DNA of 28,914 bases from DUOD01 sp050945235 (GTDB lineage: Bacteria; Bacillota; Clostridia; DUOD01): the NCBI GenBank assembly GCA_050945235.1, contig JBMNSO010000010.1, forward strand, positions 1-28,914, in the 5' to 3' direction. Both the position numbers and the translations under genes were made by a program. The notes under the pieces were generated by a model. That model was given only the letters and a program-made list of their open reading frames with translations. It did no database searches and was not told the DNA's origin. Positions 1 to 8,504 of the stretch are shown here, one piece after another. Positions within the stretch are counted from its first letter, which is position 1. The number at the start of each line of letters is the position of its first letter.

Positions 1-534
1 TACATGTATCTTGTTGCCGCTGGTTAGTTTATTTATTGAACTGATGGTACGGGCAAGGGCTTTGGAAACGGTGATACAGATATCGGTATTTTTAATGATT
101 ATCCGTATTCCTATATTATAAGCAAGCCTGTTAAAGATACCTGCGGTTTTATTGTCTATAAAATTATGGACGGTCACAATTGTCCTTGTTTTACACTTTA
201 GTGCCATGCAAGCCAAACAACCGATTATAGACGCCTTGAATCCATGGAAGTGGGCTATTTCAATATTTTCATTATTAATAAACCTAAAAACCCTGACTAT
301 GTTGCTGACCAGAACAGGTACCTTACCCATGTTGCCTATGTTAAATTCATAACATTTGACCCCTTCTATTCCTTTTAAATCCCTTATCAAATTCGGGGGC
401 CCCATTACATGTATACTAAATTTTTCTTTGTCCAAACCCCTAACCAAACTTCTTATATGGGTTTTAATACCCCCCATGGAAGGTCCCACAAGATATAATA
501 GATTATATTTTTCCCTGACTAGTGATGGTTCCAC
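1..534 (-). CDS. Glycosyltransferase, GT-B fold, family-4-like (3' end beyond window)
   Basis: The minus strand reads openly from 534 to the window edge (178 codons), so the C-terminal half, with the nucleotide-sugar site, is missing. There is no ATG near the front; the best start is GTG at 534, with purine-rich AAGGAGAAGGAAG upstream. This start lies inside the end of the preceding gene, overlapping it by 32 nt in another frame. Near the N-terminus is LVGPSMGGIKTHIRSLVRGL, the glycine-rich loop plus helix typical of the acceptor domain of GT4 enzymes. Further on, IEIAHFHGFKAS and TIVTVHNF match the usual 'H.H' and 'T.H' segments of the family, and DICITVSKALA matches the 'i.vS..' segment. 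It probably transfers a sugar to a lipid or polymer at the cytoplasmic face of the membrane. The substrate cannot be told. Overlap with the upstream membrane phosphatase-like gene suggests translational coupling. Confidence 0.85.
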   Translation of the reverse strand, partial: MEPSLVREKYNLLYLVGPSMGGIKTHIRSLVRGLDKEKFSIHVMGPPNLIRDLKGIEGVKCYEFNIGNMGKVPVLVSNIVRVFRFINNENIEIAHFHGFKASIIGCLACMALKCKTRTIVTVHNFIDNKTAGIFNRLAYNIGIRIIIKNTDICITVSKALARTISSINKLTSGNKIHV

Positions 535-2743
535 GGCGGTATGCTTCCTTCTCCTTCTTATTCCAGTACTTCTCCACAACCATATATACTATTGTGGGGG
601 TAACATATATCATAGTAGTGGCGGCTGTAACAATGCCCGAGTCGTTTACAAATAATGACGTTATGCTGCCGACGGTGGCGCCCAACAATCCGTACCCCAG
701 GATTTTATTCTCTTCCAGCACTTCCTTAAGTAACCCTACAGGACGATATAGCAGGGCAACGATCATAAACAATGAGACTAAAAATACCCTGCTCCATACG
801 GTATATTTGATAAGCCTTATATTCATATCCAGTTTCCTGTAAGCTATGGTAAATAAACTGATTATACCTTCTTCCTCTATTAATGCAAGGGTCCTTCCGA
901 TATGGGTTTGGGAATCGTCTGGCCTAAGCCAGTCCCACAGGAATACGGAAATCACAAATACCGTAAGGCCCGCTAATATAAATAACAATTGTTTAAAGGA
1001 CATCTTATCCTTAAACAGCATAGCTATACCGGTACCAAATCCCATAAAAGTGCCTATGCCTCCACCGACATTAGCACCCATCCTGGGGGATATAACCACA
1101 AAGGTTATGAAGGCTAAACATATTAGCAGTATATACTTTTCAAAACCGGCCAAGCCCTTATTCTTCTCCCGGAAATTTAGTATGCCAAAGGCTGAAACCA
1201 TGGCGGAACCGATGATTACCCCCGTTAACTCATTGCCTATTCCATAATATCTCGCCCCCGCTATAACATCGTATCCCAGAGGGGATTCCTTAATCAATGG
1301 CGCGCCCATTAATAAATCCGTTATCACGAGCAAGGTTGTGATGAGGCAAAGACCTATCAATGCCCTAATATTACCCTTTAGCAAAAGGGATATTATAAAC
1401 GTTATAAAGATCGCCAGTGCTATAGACAGTATTGCATTATACCACAAATTATCCCCCATTATAACCGGAAGGTACAGGTAAACAAGAGGAACGCTCATTG
1501 CTCCTACCAGCATCGGTTTAAGGCTTTTTGAATACTGCCCTTTATAAATTAAAACGGCCACCGCTATGATCGGTATGAATATCAATGCAGACGTATAACC
1601 CTTAAGCAAACCCGGTCTGTTATTATATATGATAAGCAGTCTATTGTTAAGTGCTAACAGTTCATCCACACCCTTGCCGTCTTTTGTGGAATCGATGGGA
1701 TTGCCCAACATGACGGCAGGCTTATCTATCTGAAAATAATCGAGTATAGTCGCTGCTATATCCAGATTTGTTACCACTCCTGGCCTTTTTGTAGTGGAGG
1801 ACGTTGTCCAACCCCTGTCTATGCCCCTCCCCGCTACTACAACCGGAGTTAGGCGATTATTTACCTCCATGGCCTTTGCATTGGGATATGGTGTTGCCAG
1901 TATAAAAATATCGTTTTCTAAATCCATCCTTTCCAGTAAGCTCCCAATAAAGGCATCACCTTCTTCAATGGCTTTTATTCTGTATCTTAGCAGCATCTCA
2001 TCAGAGGTATACAACCTAAAATCTTCCGCCCTCGAGGTATCACCCAGCTGTATTGCGATAAAGGATTTTGGCTGGGCGTATTTGTCAAACTCCCTTAGTA
2101 ACATTTCATAGTTTGTCATAACACCAAAGGGCCTTTCGTTTTTATCCACCAACAGGTCATTGTTTACCTTCCCGCCGTCTACTATGCCGCTAGTATCCAT
2201 AACAATGGTGGTAATGTTTCTTTTGATTTGGTCACCTGCATCTTCATTACCCAGTACAATAGTAGTAATTTTATTCTCCCTAAGCAGTTCCCCCAACATG
2301 CCGGGAATTATCTGATGTTTTTGGTTTAGGTTATTCCTAATTATTTGCGGTATCCCAAGGTTGACTATATTAGAAGGCTCTATATCAATTCCCATACACT
2401 GCTTGTACATTTCATCCGCCCTTTGGCCTTCATACTCATCAAGGGCATTAAAGGCCATATGACCCCTTTGGGAATTGACAGCCCGGGTTCCTGCACCGAT
2501 GGTAATGTAAGCATTCTTCTGATTTCTTGAGCCTGCAGTATTGGTATTCATTAAACCAATGCTACCCGAGTATATCAGCTTATCTATGTTAGGCGTATAT
2601 GCTTCCTTTAAATCCTCTAATGAAACCCTGTCCATTATAACCAAGACAGCCATCTTTCTGGCTCCATCGGCCTTTATTGTATTATATGGCAGGCTAAAAA
2701 ACATTAAAAAAATTAAGGCTAATATGGGAAATCGTATTTTCAT
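503..2743 (-). CDS. Membrane protein with extracytoplasmic alkaline-phosphatase-like domain
   Basis: A 746-residue protein. Residues 1-25 form a signal peptide or N-terminal anchor (a hydrophobic run after MKIRF, then a polar stretch). Residues about 30-370 resemble the alkaline phosphatase/sulfatase superfamily: a VLVIMDRVSLEDL strand with the first acidic metal-ligand position, TPNIDKLI, a serine/threonine-rich loop (NTNTAGSRNQ), and GVVTNLDIAATILDYF, which is like the end of sulfatase-type domains. From about residue 382 to 720 there are roughly ten hydrophobic segments, so the C-terminal half is a polytopic membrane domain. A short charged tail follows. Enzyme activity is not proven; the residues that would bind both metals cannot be assigned without alignment. 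The 3' end overlaps the glycosyltransferase gene, pointing to a shared role in envelope polymer or glycolipid metabolism. ATG start at 2743. Confidence 0.7.
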   Translation of the reverse strand: MKIRFPILALIFLMFFSLPYNTIKADGARKMAVLVIMDRVSLEDLKEAYTPNIDKLIYSGSIGLMNTNTAGSRNQKNAYITIGAGTRAVNSQRGHMAFNALDEYEGQRADEMYKQCMGIDIEPSNIVNLGIPQIIRNNLNQKHQIIPGMLGELLRENKITTIVLGNEDAGDQIKRNITTIVMDTSGIVDGGKVNNDLLVDKNERPFGVMTNYEMLLREFDKYAQPKSFIAIQLGDTSRAEDFRLYTSDEMLLRYRIKAIEEGDAFIGSLLERMDLENDIFILATPYPNAKAMEVNNRLTPVVVAGRGIDRGWTTSSTTKRPGVVTNLDIAATILDYFQIDKPAVMLGNPIDSTKDGKGVDELLALNNRLLIIYNNRPGLLKGYTSALIFIPIIAVAVLIYKGQYSKSLKPMLVGAMSVPLVYLYLPVIMGDNLWYNAILSIALAIFITFIISLLLKGNIRALIGLCLITTLLVITDLLMGAPLIKESPLGYDVIAGARYYGIGNELTGVIIGSAMVSAFGILNFREKNKGLAGFEKYILLICLAFITFVVISPRMGANVGGGIGTFMGFGTGIAMLFKDKMSFKQLLFILAGLTVFVISVFLWDWLRPDDSQTHIGRTLALIEEEGIISLFTIAYRKLDMNIRLIKYTVWSRVFLVSLFMIVALLYRPVGLLKEVLEENKILGYGLLGATVGSITSLFVNDSGIVTAATTMIYVTPTIVYMVVEKYWNKKEKEAYRRGTITSQGKI

Positions 2744-2810
2744 ACCTTAACCACCCTAAAAATTACATTTTAAAGATAGTGTTTCCATTACACAGAATAT
2801 GATACACAAA

Positions 2811-2847
2811 TAAAAAGAGACATATCCTTTTTCCCAGGCTATGTCTC
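2811..2847 (-). terminator. Rho-independent terminator after the membrane-protein gene
   Basis: On the minus strand GAGACATA (2847-2840) pairs perfectly with TATGTCTC (2824-2817) across a 15-nt loop, and TTTTTA follows at once. It lies about 20 nt past the stop of the gene ending at 2867 and before the gene starting at 2743, so the two are likely separate transcripts. Confidence 0.8.
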
Positions 2848-2866
2848 AACAATACAAAGTCGTGCT

Positions 2867-3718
2867 TTATTGTTCAAAATAGTCTTCTATTGTTTCCTGT
2901 ATTCTTTTTATTTGCCGGTTTGGTAGAATGTCGATAATCTTTTTTATGTCATCCATATCAATATTCAAGTTTTCCAATTCTTCTTTCACTTCATTGATAA
3001 TAGACCTTACACCGGGCAGTTTTAATTTTTCAACAATAAATGTTACTTGCATTTCTTTTTCCTGTACAGCAATGCTATCTATCTTCAGGTATTCGGGAAT
3101 ATCCTTTGAAATATTAAAGGCTATACAATTACTCTCCTGTGATATATACACCTGATCAAAGGATGACAGAATAAAGTCATCCATCCTTTCAAGCAAGGCT
3201 TTAATGGTCTTGTCTGAAGAAAAGCCGAGCTTACCTATGTCTATACGTGTAACCCTAAGCGCCAAGTCGCCGTTCAACAATAGTGGTCTTCCTGTTATCT
3301 TAACACCCATTGGTATTTTATAAAGGGTAACATTTACATACATCAACATTTTATTATCTTCTAAAAGAATTTTTACACCGTCTATTTGCCCTCTTTTGAA
3401 ATCCTTGTCATTTATAAATCCGTTTACCAACCGGGTAACCTGCCCCTCGCTTAGTGTAATGGTAATATCATCTTTGTACAGGAGCTCAAAAGGTTTGATG
3501 GAATCTTTAATCCTGTCCTCAATAAATCCGTGGAAATCCATTATCCGACCGGTTTCAATGGTCTCGGTGGGCATAATCAAAAACATAACCACACCAAAAA
3601 GTGACATAACCACTATTACAAATATTAATATTACCTTCAGGAAAGTAACCAGCTTGGAAGTTTTTTTAGGTTGTAAAAACACATGCCTCACTCTTTTCAA
3701 TATCTCTATCAGATTCAA
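2867..3718 (-). CDS. Conserved hypothetical single-pass membrane protein
   Basis: A 283-residue protein of no recognised function. Residues about 23-49 form one strong membrane segment after a basic N-terminus (KRVRHVFLQPKKTSK), so most of the protein should lie outside the membrane. The outer part alternates short beta-like stretches and ends in a charged, helical C-terminus (residues about 240-283). The layout resembles the YpmS/DUF2140 type of secreted-facing proteins, but I cannot confirm this. The start must be TTG at 3718: no ATG lies in frame near the N-terminus, an in-frame TAG stop lies three codons upstream, and AGGGG sits just before it. It is flanked by terminators on both sides, so it is probably a single-gene transcript. 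Confidence 0.65.
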   Translation of the reverse strand: MNLIEILKRVRHVFLQPKKTSKLVTFLKVILIFVIVVMSLFGVVMFLIMPTETIETGRIMDFHGFIEDRIKDSIKPFELLYKDDITITLSEGQVTRLVNGFINDKDFKRGQIDGVKILLEDNKMLMYVNVTLYKIPMGVKITGRPLLLNGDLALRVTRIDIGKLGFSSDKTIKALLERMDDFILSSFDQVYISQESNCIAFNISKDIPEYLKIDSIAVQEKEMQVTFIVEKLKLPGVRSIINEVKEELENLNIDMDDIKKIIDILPNRQIKRIQETIEDYFEQ

Positions 3719-3733
3719 TGACCCCTATTATGT

Positions 3734-3739
3734 ATTATA
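3734..3739 (-). promoter_or_regulatory. Possible -10 element of the 283-residue membrane-protein gene
   Basis: The minus strand carries a perfect TATAAT about 16 nt before the TTG start, in the only gap downstream of the acs operon terminator where a promoter for this gene could sit. A matching -35 is weak (TTATTA with a 15-nt spacer). The predicted leader would be very short, so this is tentative. Confidence 0.35.
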
Positions 3740-3813
3740 CATTAATAAAGGGATTAATAACAGATTTTCCGTTTTAATTGATCTTTCCTTTTTATAGTAT
3801 CGATATATATTTA

Positions 3814-3860
3814 ATAAAAAAAATAGGCAGAAACCTTTGGAATACCCATGGTTTTCTGCC
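3814..3860 (-). terminator. Rho-independent terminator of the acs operon
   Basis: On the minus strand GGCAGAAAACC (3860-3850) pairs with GGTTTCTGCC (3835-3826), with one extra A on the 5' arm, and TATTTTTTTT follows directly. It lies about 45 nt past the acsE stop codon and closes the operon. Confidence 0.85.
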
Positions 3861-3902
3861 AAAAATATTTTTTGCCAATGATAAAGAAACACCTACTTTA
3901 TA

Positions 3903-4691
3903 TTAAACCTGTCTAAAGATTTTTGCGTAGGAATCACAATAAATCTCTTTATTGAGTATTATCCTGGCAGTAGCTACTGCATCAACCAGCTCGTCATCGT
4001 TAGCATCCATAATTGCTGAATCAAGACCGCAGGCCATGGCCATAACGGCAAAGGTCCTGTTGATTAAAGGCCTATTGGGACATTTTTGGGATACATTGCT
4101 AAGACCGACCACTGTCTTAGGTGCAGGATCCGACAACATCTTTACCTGTCTTATGGTCTCAAGGGCTTCTACTGCATGCTCCTGGGCAACGTTCACCGGC
4201 AGTACCAGTGGATCAATATAGAGGTCTTCCAGTGGCAGGCCGAATTCATCTGCCGCTGCAACCAATTCCATAGCCAGCATTACCCTGTTTTCAGCATTCT
4301 TTGGTATGCCCTGCTCATTCATGGCCAAGCCTATCACTGCAGCGTTATACTTGATAGCCATGGGGAACACCCTCTCTATTTTGTCACGGTCGGCATGGCA
4401 GGAATTAATAAGGGCCGGTTTTTTACATAACTGGAGTCCTGCTTCAATAACGTCGTAATTGGTTGAATCCAAACATAACGGGGTATCGCATACTTCCTGT
4501 ATGGTGTCGACTAACCATTTCATAGCTTCAACCTGGTTTTCTACACTAGCCCCGGTATTTACATCCAAAAACCTGGCACCGTTTTCTGTTTGTTTAATTG
4601 CCCAGTCTTGGATAGGTTTCTTATCCTGATTCTTTATCCCTTCTCGAATATCCCTAAACATTCCATTGATTCTTTCACCTATGATTATCAC
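3903..4691 (-). CDS. acsE: 5-methyltetrahydrofolate:corrinoid/iron-sulfur protein methyltransferase
   Basis: A 262-residue TIM-barrel enzyme of the pterin-binding methyltransferase family. It moves the methyl group of methyl-THF to cobalt(I) of the corrinoid/iron-sulfur protein AcsCD, joining the methyl and carbonyl branches. The residues described for the Moorella enzyme are all present with the same numbers: Asp75 (LCLDSTN), Asn96 (ALINSCHAD), Asp160 (YIDPLVLP) and Asn199 (VGLSNVSQKCPNRP). The N-terminal MIIIGERING is also typical. The start is GTG at 4691, supported by GAGGAGGGAG 6-12 nt upstream. It is the last gene of the acs operon, 91 nt after acsD with a hairpin in the gap, and is followed by a terminator. 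Length is normal for the family. Confidence 0.96.
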   Translation of the reverse strand: MIIIGERINGMFRDIREGIKNQDKKPIQDWAIKQTENGARFLDVNTGASVENQVEAMKWLVDTIQEVCDTPLCLDSTNYDVIEAGLQLCKKPALINSCHADRDKIERVFPMAIKYNAAVIGLAMNEQGIPKNAENRVMLAMELVAAADEFGLPLEDLYIDPLVLPVNVAQEHAVEALETIRQVKMLSDPAPKTVVGLSNVSQKCPNRPLINRTFAVMAMACGLDSAIMDANDDELVDAVATARIILNKEIYCDSYAKIFRQV

Positions 4692-4739
4692 GGTTCTCCC
4701 TCCTCACACTTTTGTATCCATTATCTGTTTTCTATAAAG

Positions 4740-4766
4740 GGAATCCTTTGTTTTTTAAAGAATTCC
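4740..4766 (-). repeat. Intercistronic hairpin between acsD and acsE
   Basis: On the minus strand GGAATTCTTT (4766-4757) can pair with AAAGGATTCC (4749-4740) over 10 positions, one of them a G-U pair, around a 7-nt loop of AAAAAAC. It lies in the 91-nt gap between two operon genes. No U-tract follows, so an RNA-stabilising or processing element is more likely than a full terminator. Confidence 0.6.
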
Positions 4767-4782
4767 AACGACGGCATAGGGT

Positions 4783-5757
4783 CTAGTAACTGTTATCCAC
4801 CATCATGTCATCAATATGTTTCTTTACAACCGACACAGCCTGGGGGTGTCTCATAACCAGTATATTTACACCTGCCTGTAGCAGTCCCACAGCCGTTACA
4901 GTCTCCCATAATATCCCCCTGTCCTTCTTTTCTCCCCATCCCGGAAAATCCTCGTTACTAGCAATGGCTTCCTTAGCTCTCCAAGCTTCACGGCCAACAG
5001 TAGCTATAACCGGCATGGCCAACATTTTATCGCCCTGTAATGCCCCCAACCTGGATCTTTCCAAAATGGAATAAGCGTATTCTATACCGTATCCTAAAGC
5101 ACCGATACTGGGGTCAATTACTATCTTATCTGTGGGTAAGCCCATTTCATTTATTAATATGTTCAGTTGTTTACATATATTAATATCCAATGGCGATAGG
5201 GCTATTAGACAATGTTTATGAACCATACATGCCGCTGTTATGGTCTTGTAGTTTTCCTGTTCAGCCACGCCCAGCAATAGGTTTTCCCCTGCGAATTGCT
5301 CTGCTATTACCGGCATAACTTCGTTGTCCACGTCTGCTAGACCGCAGCCCACCACTATCAGCGGCACTCCAACCGCTTCCAGTACATCCTTTACAGTCTG
5401 TATACACTTATCCGGGCTACTGTTTCCAAGCTCGGGATCGGCGCTTTGCAGTTTTAAATATATTAAATCCGCACCAAATTCTTCTACACATTTTCGGGCC
5501 CACTGGGCAGGGCTGTTAATAGCATCTCCAAAGGGTTCTTTACAAAGGTCATCCCACTCCTCAGGCACCCTGTCCACTACTTCCATTGCAATTACAGGTT
5601 TGTTTGCTATCGCACCTTCAAAATGCAGGAAAGGCAGTGCCGCATCTCCGCCCACCGTTACGGTATGGGTCCTTGTGCCGCCTTGTTCTTTTGTTGCACC
5701 CAGGGTTAATACGCCTACGCTACTTGTATTTCTATCTTTTAAAATATTGACAGCCAT
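4783..5757 (-). CDS. acsD: Corrinoid/iron-sulfur protein, small subunit
   Basis: A 324-residue protein matching the small (beta) subunit of the corrinoid/iron-sulfur protein, a TIM barrel that pairs with AcsC and helps hold the cobamide between the two subunits. Typical family segments seen are GGDAALPFLHFEGAI (residues about 37-51), DLIYLKLQSADPELGNSSPD, PLIVVGCGLADVDNEVMPVI and VIDPSIGALGYGIEYAYSI. Length is normal (about 310-325). As known for the family, this subunit carries no iron-sulfur cluster; the cluster is in AcsC. It sits 37 nt after acsF and before acsE, the same order as in Moorella. ATG start at 5757 with AAAGGAGAATAGG just upstream. Confidence 0.95.
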   Translation of the reverse strand: MAVNILKDRNTSSVGVLTLGATKEQGGTRTHTVTVGGDAALPFLHFEGAIANKPVIAMEVVDRVPEEWDDLCKEPFGDAINSPAQWARKCVEEFGADLIYLKLQSADPELGNSSPDKCIQTVKDVLEAVGVPLIVVGCGLADVDNEVMPVIAEQFAGENLLLGVAEQENYKTITAACMVHKHCLIALSPLDINICKQLNILINEMGLPTDKIVIDPSIGALGYGIEYAYSILERSRLGALQGDKMLAMPVIATVGREAWRAKEAIASNEDFPGWGEKKDRGILWETVTAVGLLQAGVNILVMRHPQAVSVVKKHIDDMMVDNSY

Positions 5758-5794
5758 TCCTATTCTCCTTTCACATTTTTCTGCTATATCTTCC

Positions 5795-6547
5795 TTATAA
5801 TTTTACCTTATCTAATATTTGTTCAACTGCCTTGACAGCTATGGAGTCATCAGGCAGCTGGAATAACGGCTTGCTATGAACGTCAAAATCCATCAACAGT
5901 TTGTCAAAGGGAATTATACCGATAAGGTCTAAACCGGTCTTTTGTATTTCCTCCTCCAGACCTGATATATCTCCACCATGGGTCTTGGTAACTACAAGAT
6001 ACACTTCTTTGACCTTTGTCTTGATGTGGTTTAGCAAGTCCTTTATCCTCCCCGCCGATCGTATTGAACGGGCGGAATTGTCACTGATAACAAACATAAT
6101 ATCCACATCTTTGGTAGTCCTTCTGCTTATATGCTCCAACCCGGCTTCATTGTCTACAACCATATAGGGATAACTCTTACTTATATTATCTAAATACTTG
6201 CGCAAAACATTGTTGGGGAAACAATAACACCCGGGGCCTTCAGGACCGCCCATTACTATCAGATCCACATCCTTGGATTCTGCAAGGGATGAATTGAGCT
6301 TATATTCTATAAAGGTATGTTGATCCATACCTTGGGGTATGCCATCCAGTTCCTTTGTCTTATCAATGAGCTGTGAAATGGTCTCCCCTTGTATTTCTAT
6401 GCCCAAGGCCTCGCTTAAGTTTGAATTTGGGTCGGCATCCACTGCAAATACCGGTCCTTTTCCCTTCTTTATAAGATACCTGATCAGTAATGCTGCAAAG
6501 GTAGTCTTACCTGTTCCACCTTTTCCTGCAACAGCAATTTGTCTCAT
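5795..6547 (-). CDS. acsF: CooC-family nickel-insertion ATPase AcsF
   Basis: A 250-residue SIMIBI-class P-loop ATPase of the CooC/MinD type. The deviant Walker A GKGGTGKTT is at residues 8-16, AVDADPNSNLSEALG follows near residue 35, and a CxC pair (Cys107 and Cys109 in GPGCYCFPNN) matches the metal-binding cysteines of CooC dimers. In this family ATP-driven dimerisation is tied to loading nickel into CODH or acetyl-CoA synthase. Its place between acsV and acsD is that of AcsF in Moorella-type operons, and acetyl-CoA synthase is the likely client. It is the second CooC-like gene in this operon; the other is at 14175-14957. The assignment to AcsB rather than AcsA is inferred from position. Confidence 0.88.
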   Translation of the reverse strand: MRQIAVAGKGGTGKTTFAALLIRYLIKKGKGPVFAVDADPNSNLSEALGIEIQGETISQLIDKTKELDGIPQGMDQHTFIEYKLNSSLAESKDVDLIVMGGPEGPGCYCFPNNVLRKYLDNISKSYPYMVVDNEAGLEHISRRTTKDVDIMFVISDNSARSIRSAGRIKDLLNHIKTKVKEVYLVVTKTHGGDISGLEEEIQKTGLDLIGIIPFDKLLMDFDVHSKPLFQLPDDSIAVKAVEQILDKVKL

Positions 6548-6585
6548 GATTATACCTCATTTCCTAAATATTGAATCGCCACCCG

Positions 6586-8478
6586 TCAACAGGCACTTTT
6601 GAAGAGCGTCAAGTCGGTATGGGGTAAAAACAGTGCAGATATGAATTCATCCATAAACATATTCCCCACAGAAAGCTCTAAATAGGTCATTCGCCTGCTC
6701 AAATTCTCTGCTTCCGCTAAAGCCTCTTGACTTAACAGCACCATGCTGGCTCCCTGTATTGAACTGTTGCCTACATATTCAAACAGGCTGCGGTTAATAT
6801 CCGGGAACAAACCAATAGCTATGGCGTCCTCTATATCAATAAAGTTCCCAAACCCACCTGCTATATACACCCTTTCTATGGCATCAAAACCTAGGTTCAT
6901 TTGTTCAACCATTGTTTTTATTCCGGCAAATATAGCTCCCTTTGATCTGATTAGATTCTTAATATCGTTCTCCGTTATGACGATATCCTTTCCGGTACCG
7001 CTATCCTCAGCCCAAACCAGTACATATTCAGGACCATTGTCCGTCATGCGCAAACGGTTGATATGTCTGTCCATTTGGAAACTCCCTGCCCTGTTTATAA
7101 TCCCGGCTTCCTTCAACTGGGAAATTGAGTATATTAATCCGGAACCGCAAATTCCAAGGGGTGGTTTGTTATTTATTGTAAAACACTCTGCCTCCAAATC
7201 TGGCCCGATCCTTATTCTGTTTATAGCTCCGTCCATGGCCCGCATCCCGCAAGTGATACCTGAACCTTCGAAGGCCGGGCCTGCCGAACAAGAACAGGTG
7301 ACGAGCCAATCTTTATTACCCAAAACCAATTCTCCATTGGTACCTATATCTATAAACAAGGTTATCTTATCGCTGCGCCATAATTGGGTAGCCAATACAC
7401 CGGCAACAATATCGCCACCCACATAGCTGGATACCGACGGAAGGTTTATCACCAGTCCTGATTTGTTAATGTTTACACCTAACTGTTCCGCTTTTAGTAC
7501 CGGGTATACGGAGGCAGTGGGTATATACGGTTCCAATCGTATATGCTCCGGCGGCAGGCCCAGTAACATGTGAGTCATTACCGTATTGCCGGCACAAACC
7601 ATGGTTAAAATATCATCGGCCTCAAGGTTGTTTTTAATCAATAATTCCTGTATTAACTGGTTAATGGTATCCACCACCGAGCTTTTCAGCTTGTGTACAC
7701 CATTGTTTTTCTCCTCGGCAAATACTATACGGGAAATGATGTCGGTGCCGTACCTGGATTGCTTGTTATAAGCACCGGCCTGGTCAATAATCTTACCATT
7801 CTGGGTGTTGATAAGATTTATCGCAATTGTGGTGGTTCCTATATCCACTGCGATGCCAAGGGGAAGCTTTTTTGAACGGCCGGGTTCTATATCGATAATG
7901 GTTGCCCTGCCTTTATATTCTACTATGGAAACAGTAACCTCCCAATTGCCTTCCCTTGTTATATTGGAAAGTTTTCTTAGGCATTCAAGGCTTATGTCTA
8001 AAGAAGAATATTCCATGCTCCTTTTCAAAGACCTTTCCAGCCTGTCAAGATCGCTTATGTTATCAGTCAAGCTGGGAGGTTCCATAACAATGTGGACCTT
8101 TTTACAGAAAGGATTAAAGGGCCTATCCTTAAAATAGTCATTCTCCTTCGAAAAACCATTCCGCTTACTGGCTACCAGCACCTGATGATGGGATACCCTG
8201 GACTGTTTGGGCACTTCCACTACCAAGTCGTCATTTACTTGTACCTGACAGCCCAGAATATACCCTTTGTCCCTAAGGTCATCGGTCACCCTTGTTCTTG
8301 CCTTTTCATCAACATTACCCTGCTTAAGAATAACCAAGCATTTGCCACAGGTACCCTTACAACCACAGGGGGTTTCCACTTCAATACCTGCTCTTTTAGC
8401 TGCTCTTAATAGGTTTGTACCCTGTTTCACCCTTACTGCTATTTCCTCTGGAAGAAAGGTTACGGAATATTCTTTCAT
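6586..8478 (-). CDS. acsV: Reductive activator of the corrinoid/iron-sulfur protein (ASKHA ATPase with ferredoxin domain)
   Basis: A 630-residue protein of the RACo/AcsV (DUF4445) family. Residues 1-90 form a plant-type [2Fe-2S] ferredoxin domain with ligands Cys38, Cys44, Cys47 (PCGCKGTCGKC) and Cys77 (YILGC). A linker follows, then from about residue 207 an actin/Hsp70-type (ASKHA) ATPase fold, recognisable by GIAVDIGTTTIAINL and a second phosphate loop, LFIDIGTNGELVLGN. Family function: it uses ATP and a low-potential electron to return oxidised Co(II) of AcsCD to Co(I) so that it can accept methyl groups again. Located between acsC and acsF. The C-terminal region ends with CxxH-free hydrophobic sequence and shows no truncation. 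ATG start at 8478 with AAAGGAGAATG upstream. Confidence 0.92.
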   Translation of the reverse strand: MKEYSVTFLPEEIAVRVKQGTNLLRAAKRAGIEVETPCGCKGTCGKCLVILKQGNVDEKARTRVTDDLRDKGYILGCQVQVNDDLVVEVPKQSRVSHHQVLVASKRNGFSKENDYFKDRPFNPFCKKVHIVMEPPSLTDNISDLDRLERSLKRSMEYSSLDISLECLRKLSNITREGNWEVTVSIVEYKGRATIIDIEPGRSKKLPLGIAVDIGTTTIAINLINTQNGKIIDQAGAYNKQSRYGTDIISRIVFAEEKNNGVHKLKSSVVDTINQLIQELLIKNNLEADDILTMVCAGNTVMTHMLLGLPPEHIRLEPYIPTASVYPVLKAEQLGVNINKSGLVINLPSVSSYVGGDIVAGVLATQLWRSDKITLFIDIGTNGELVLGNKDWLVTCSCSAGPAFEGSGITCGMRAMDGAINRIRIGPDLEAECFTINNKPPLGICGSGLIYSISQLKEAGIINRAGSFQMDRHINRLRMTDNGPEYVLVWAEDSGTGKDIVITENDIKNLIRSKGAIFAGIKTMVEQMNLGFDAIERVYIAGGFGNFIDIEDAIAIGLFPDINRSLFEYVGNSSIQGASMVLLSQEALAEAENLSRRMTYLELSVGNMFMDEFISALFLPHTDLTLFKSAC

Positions 8479-8504
8479 AAATCATTCTCCTTTTAATTGA
8501 GCCA

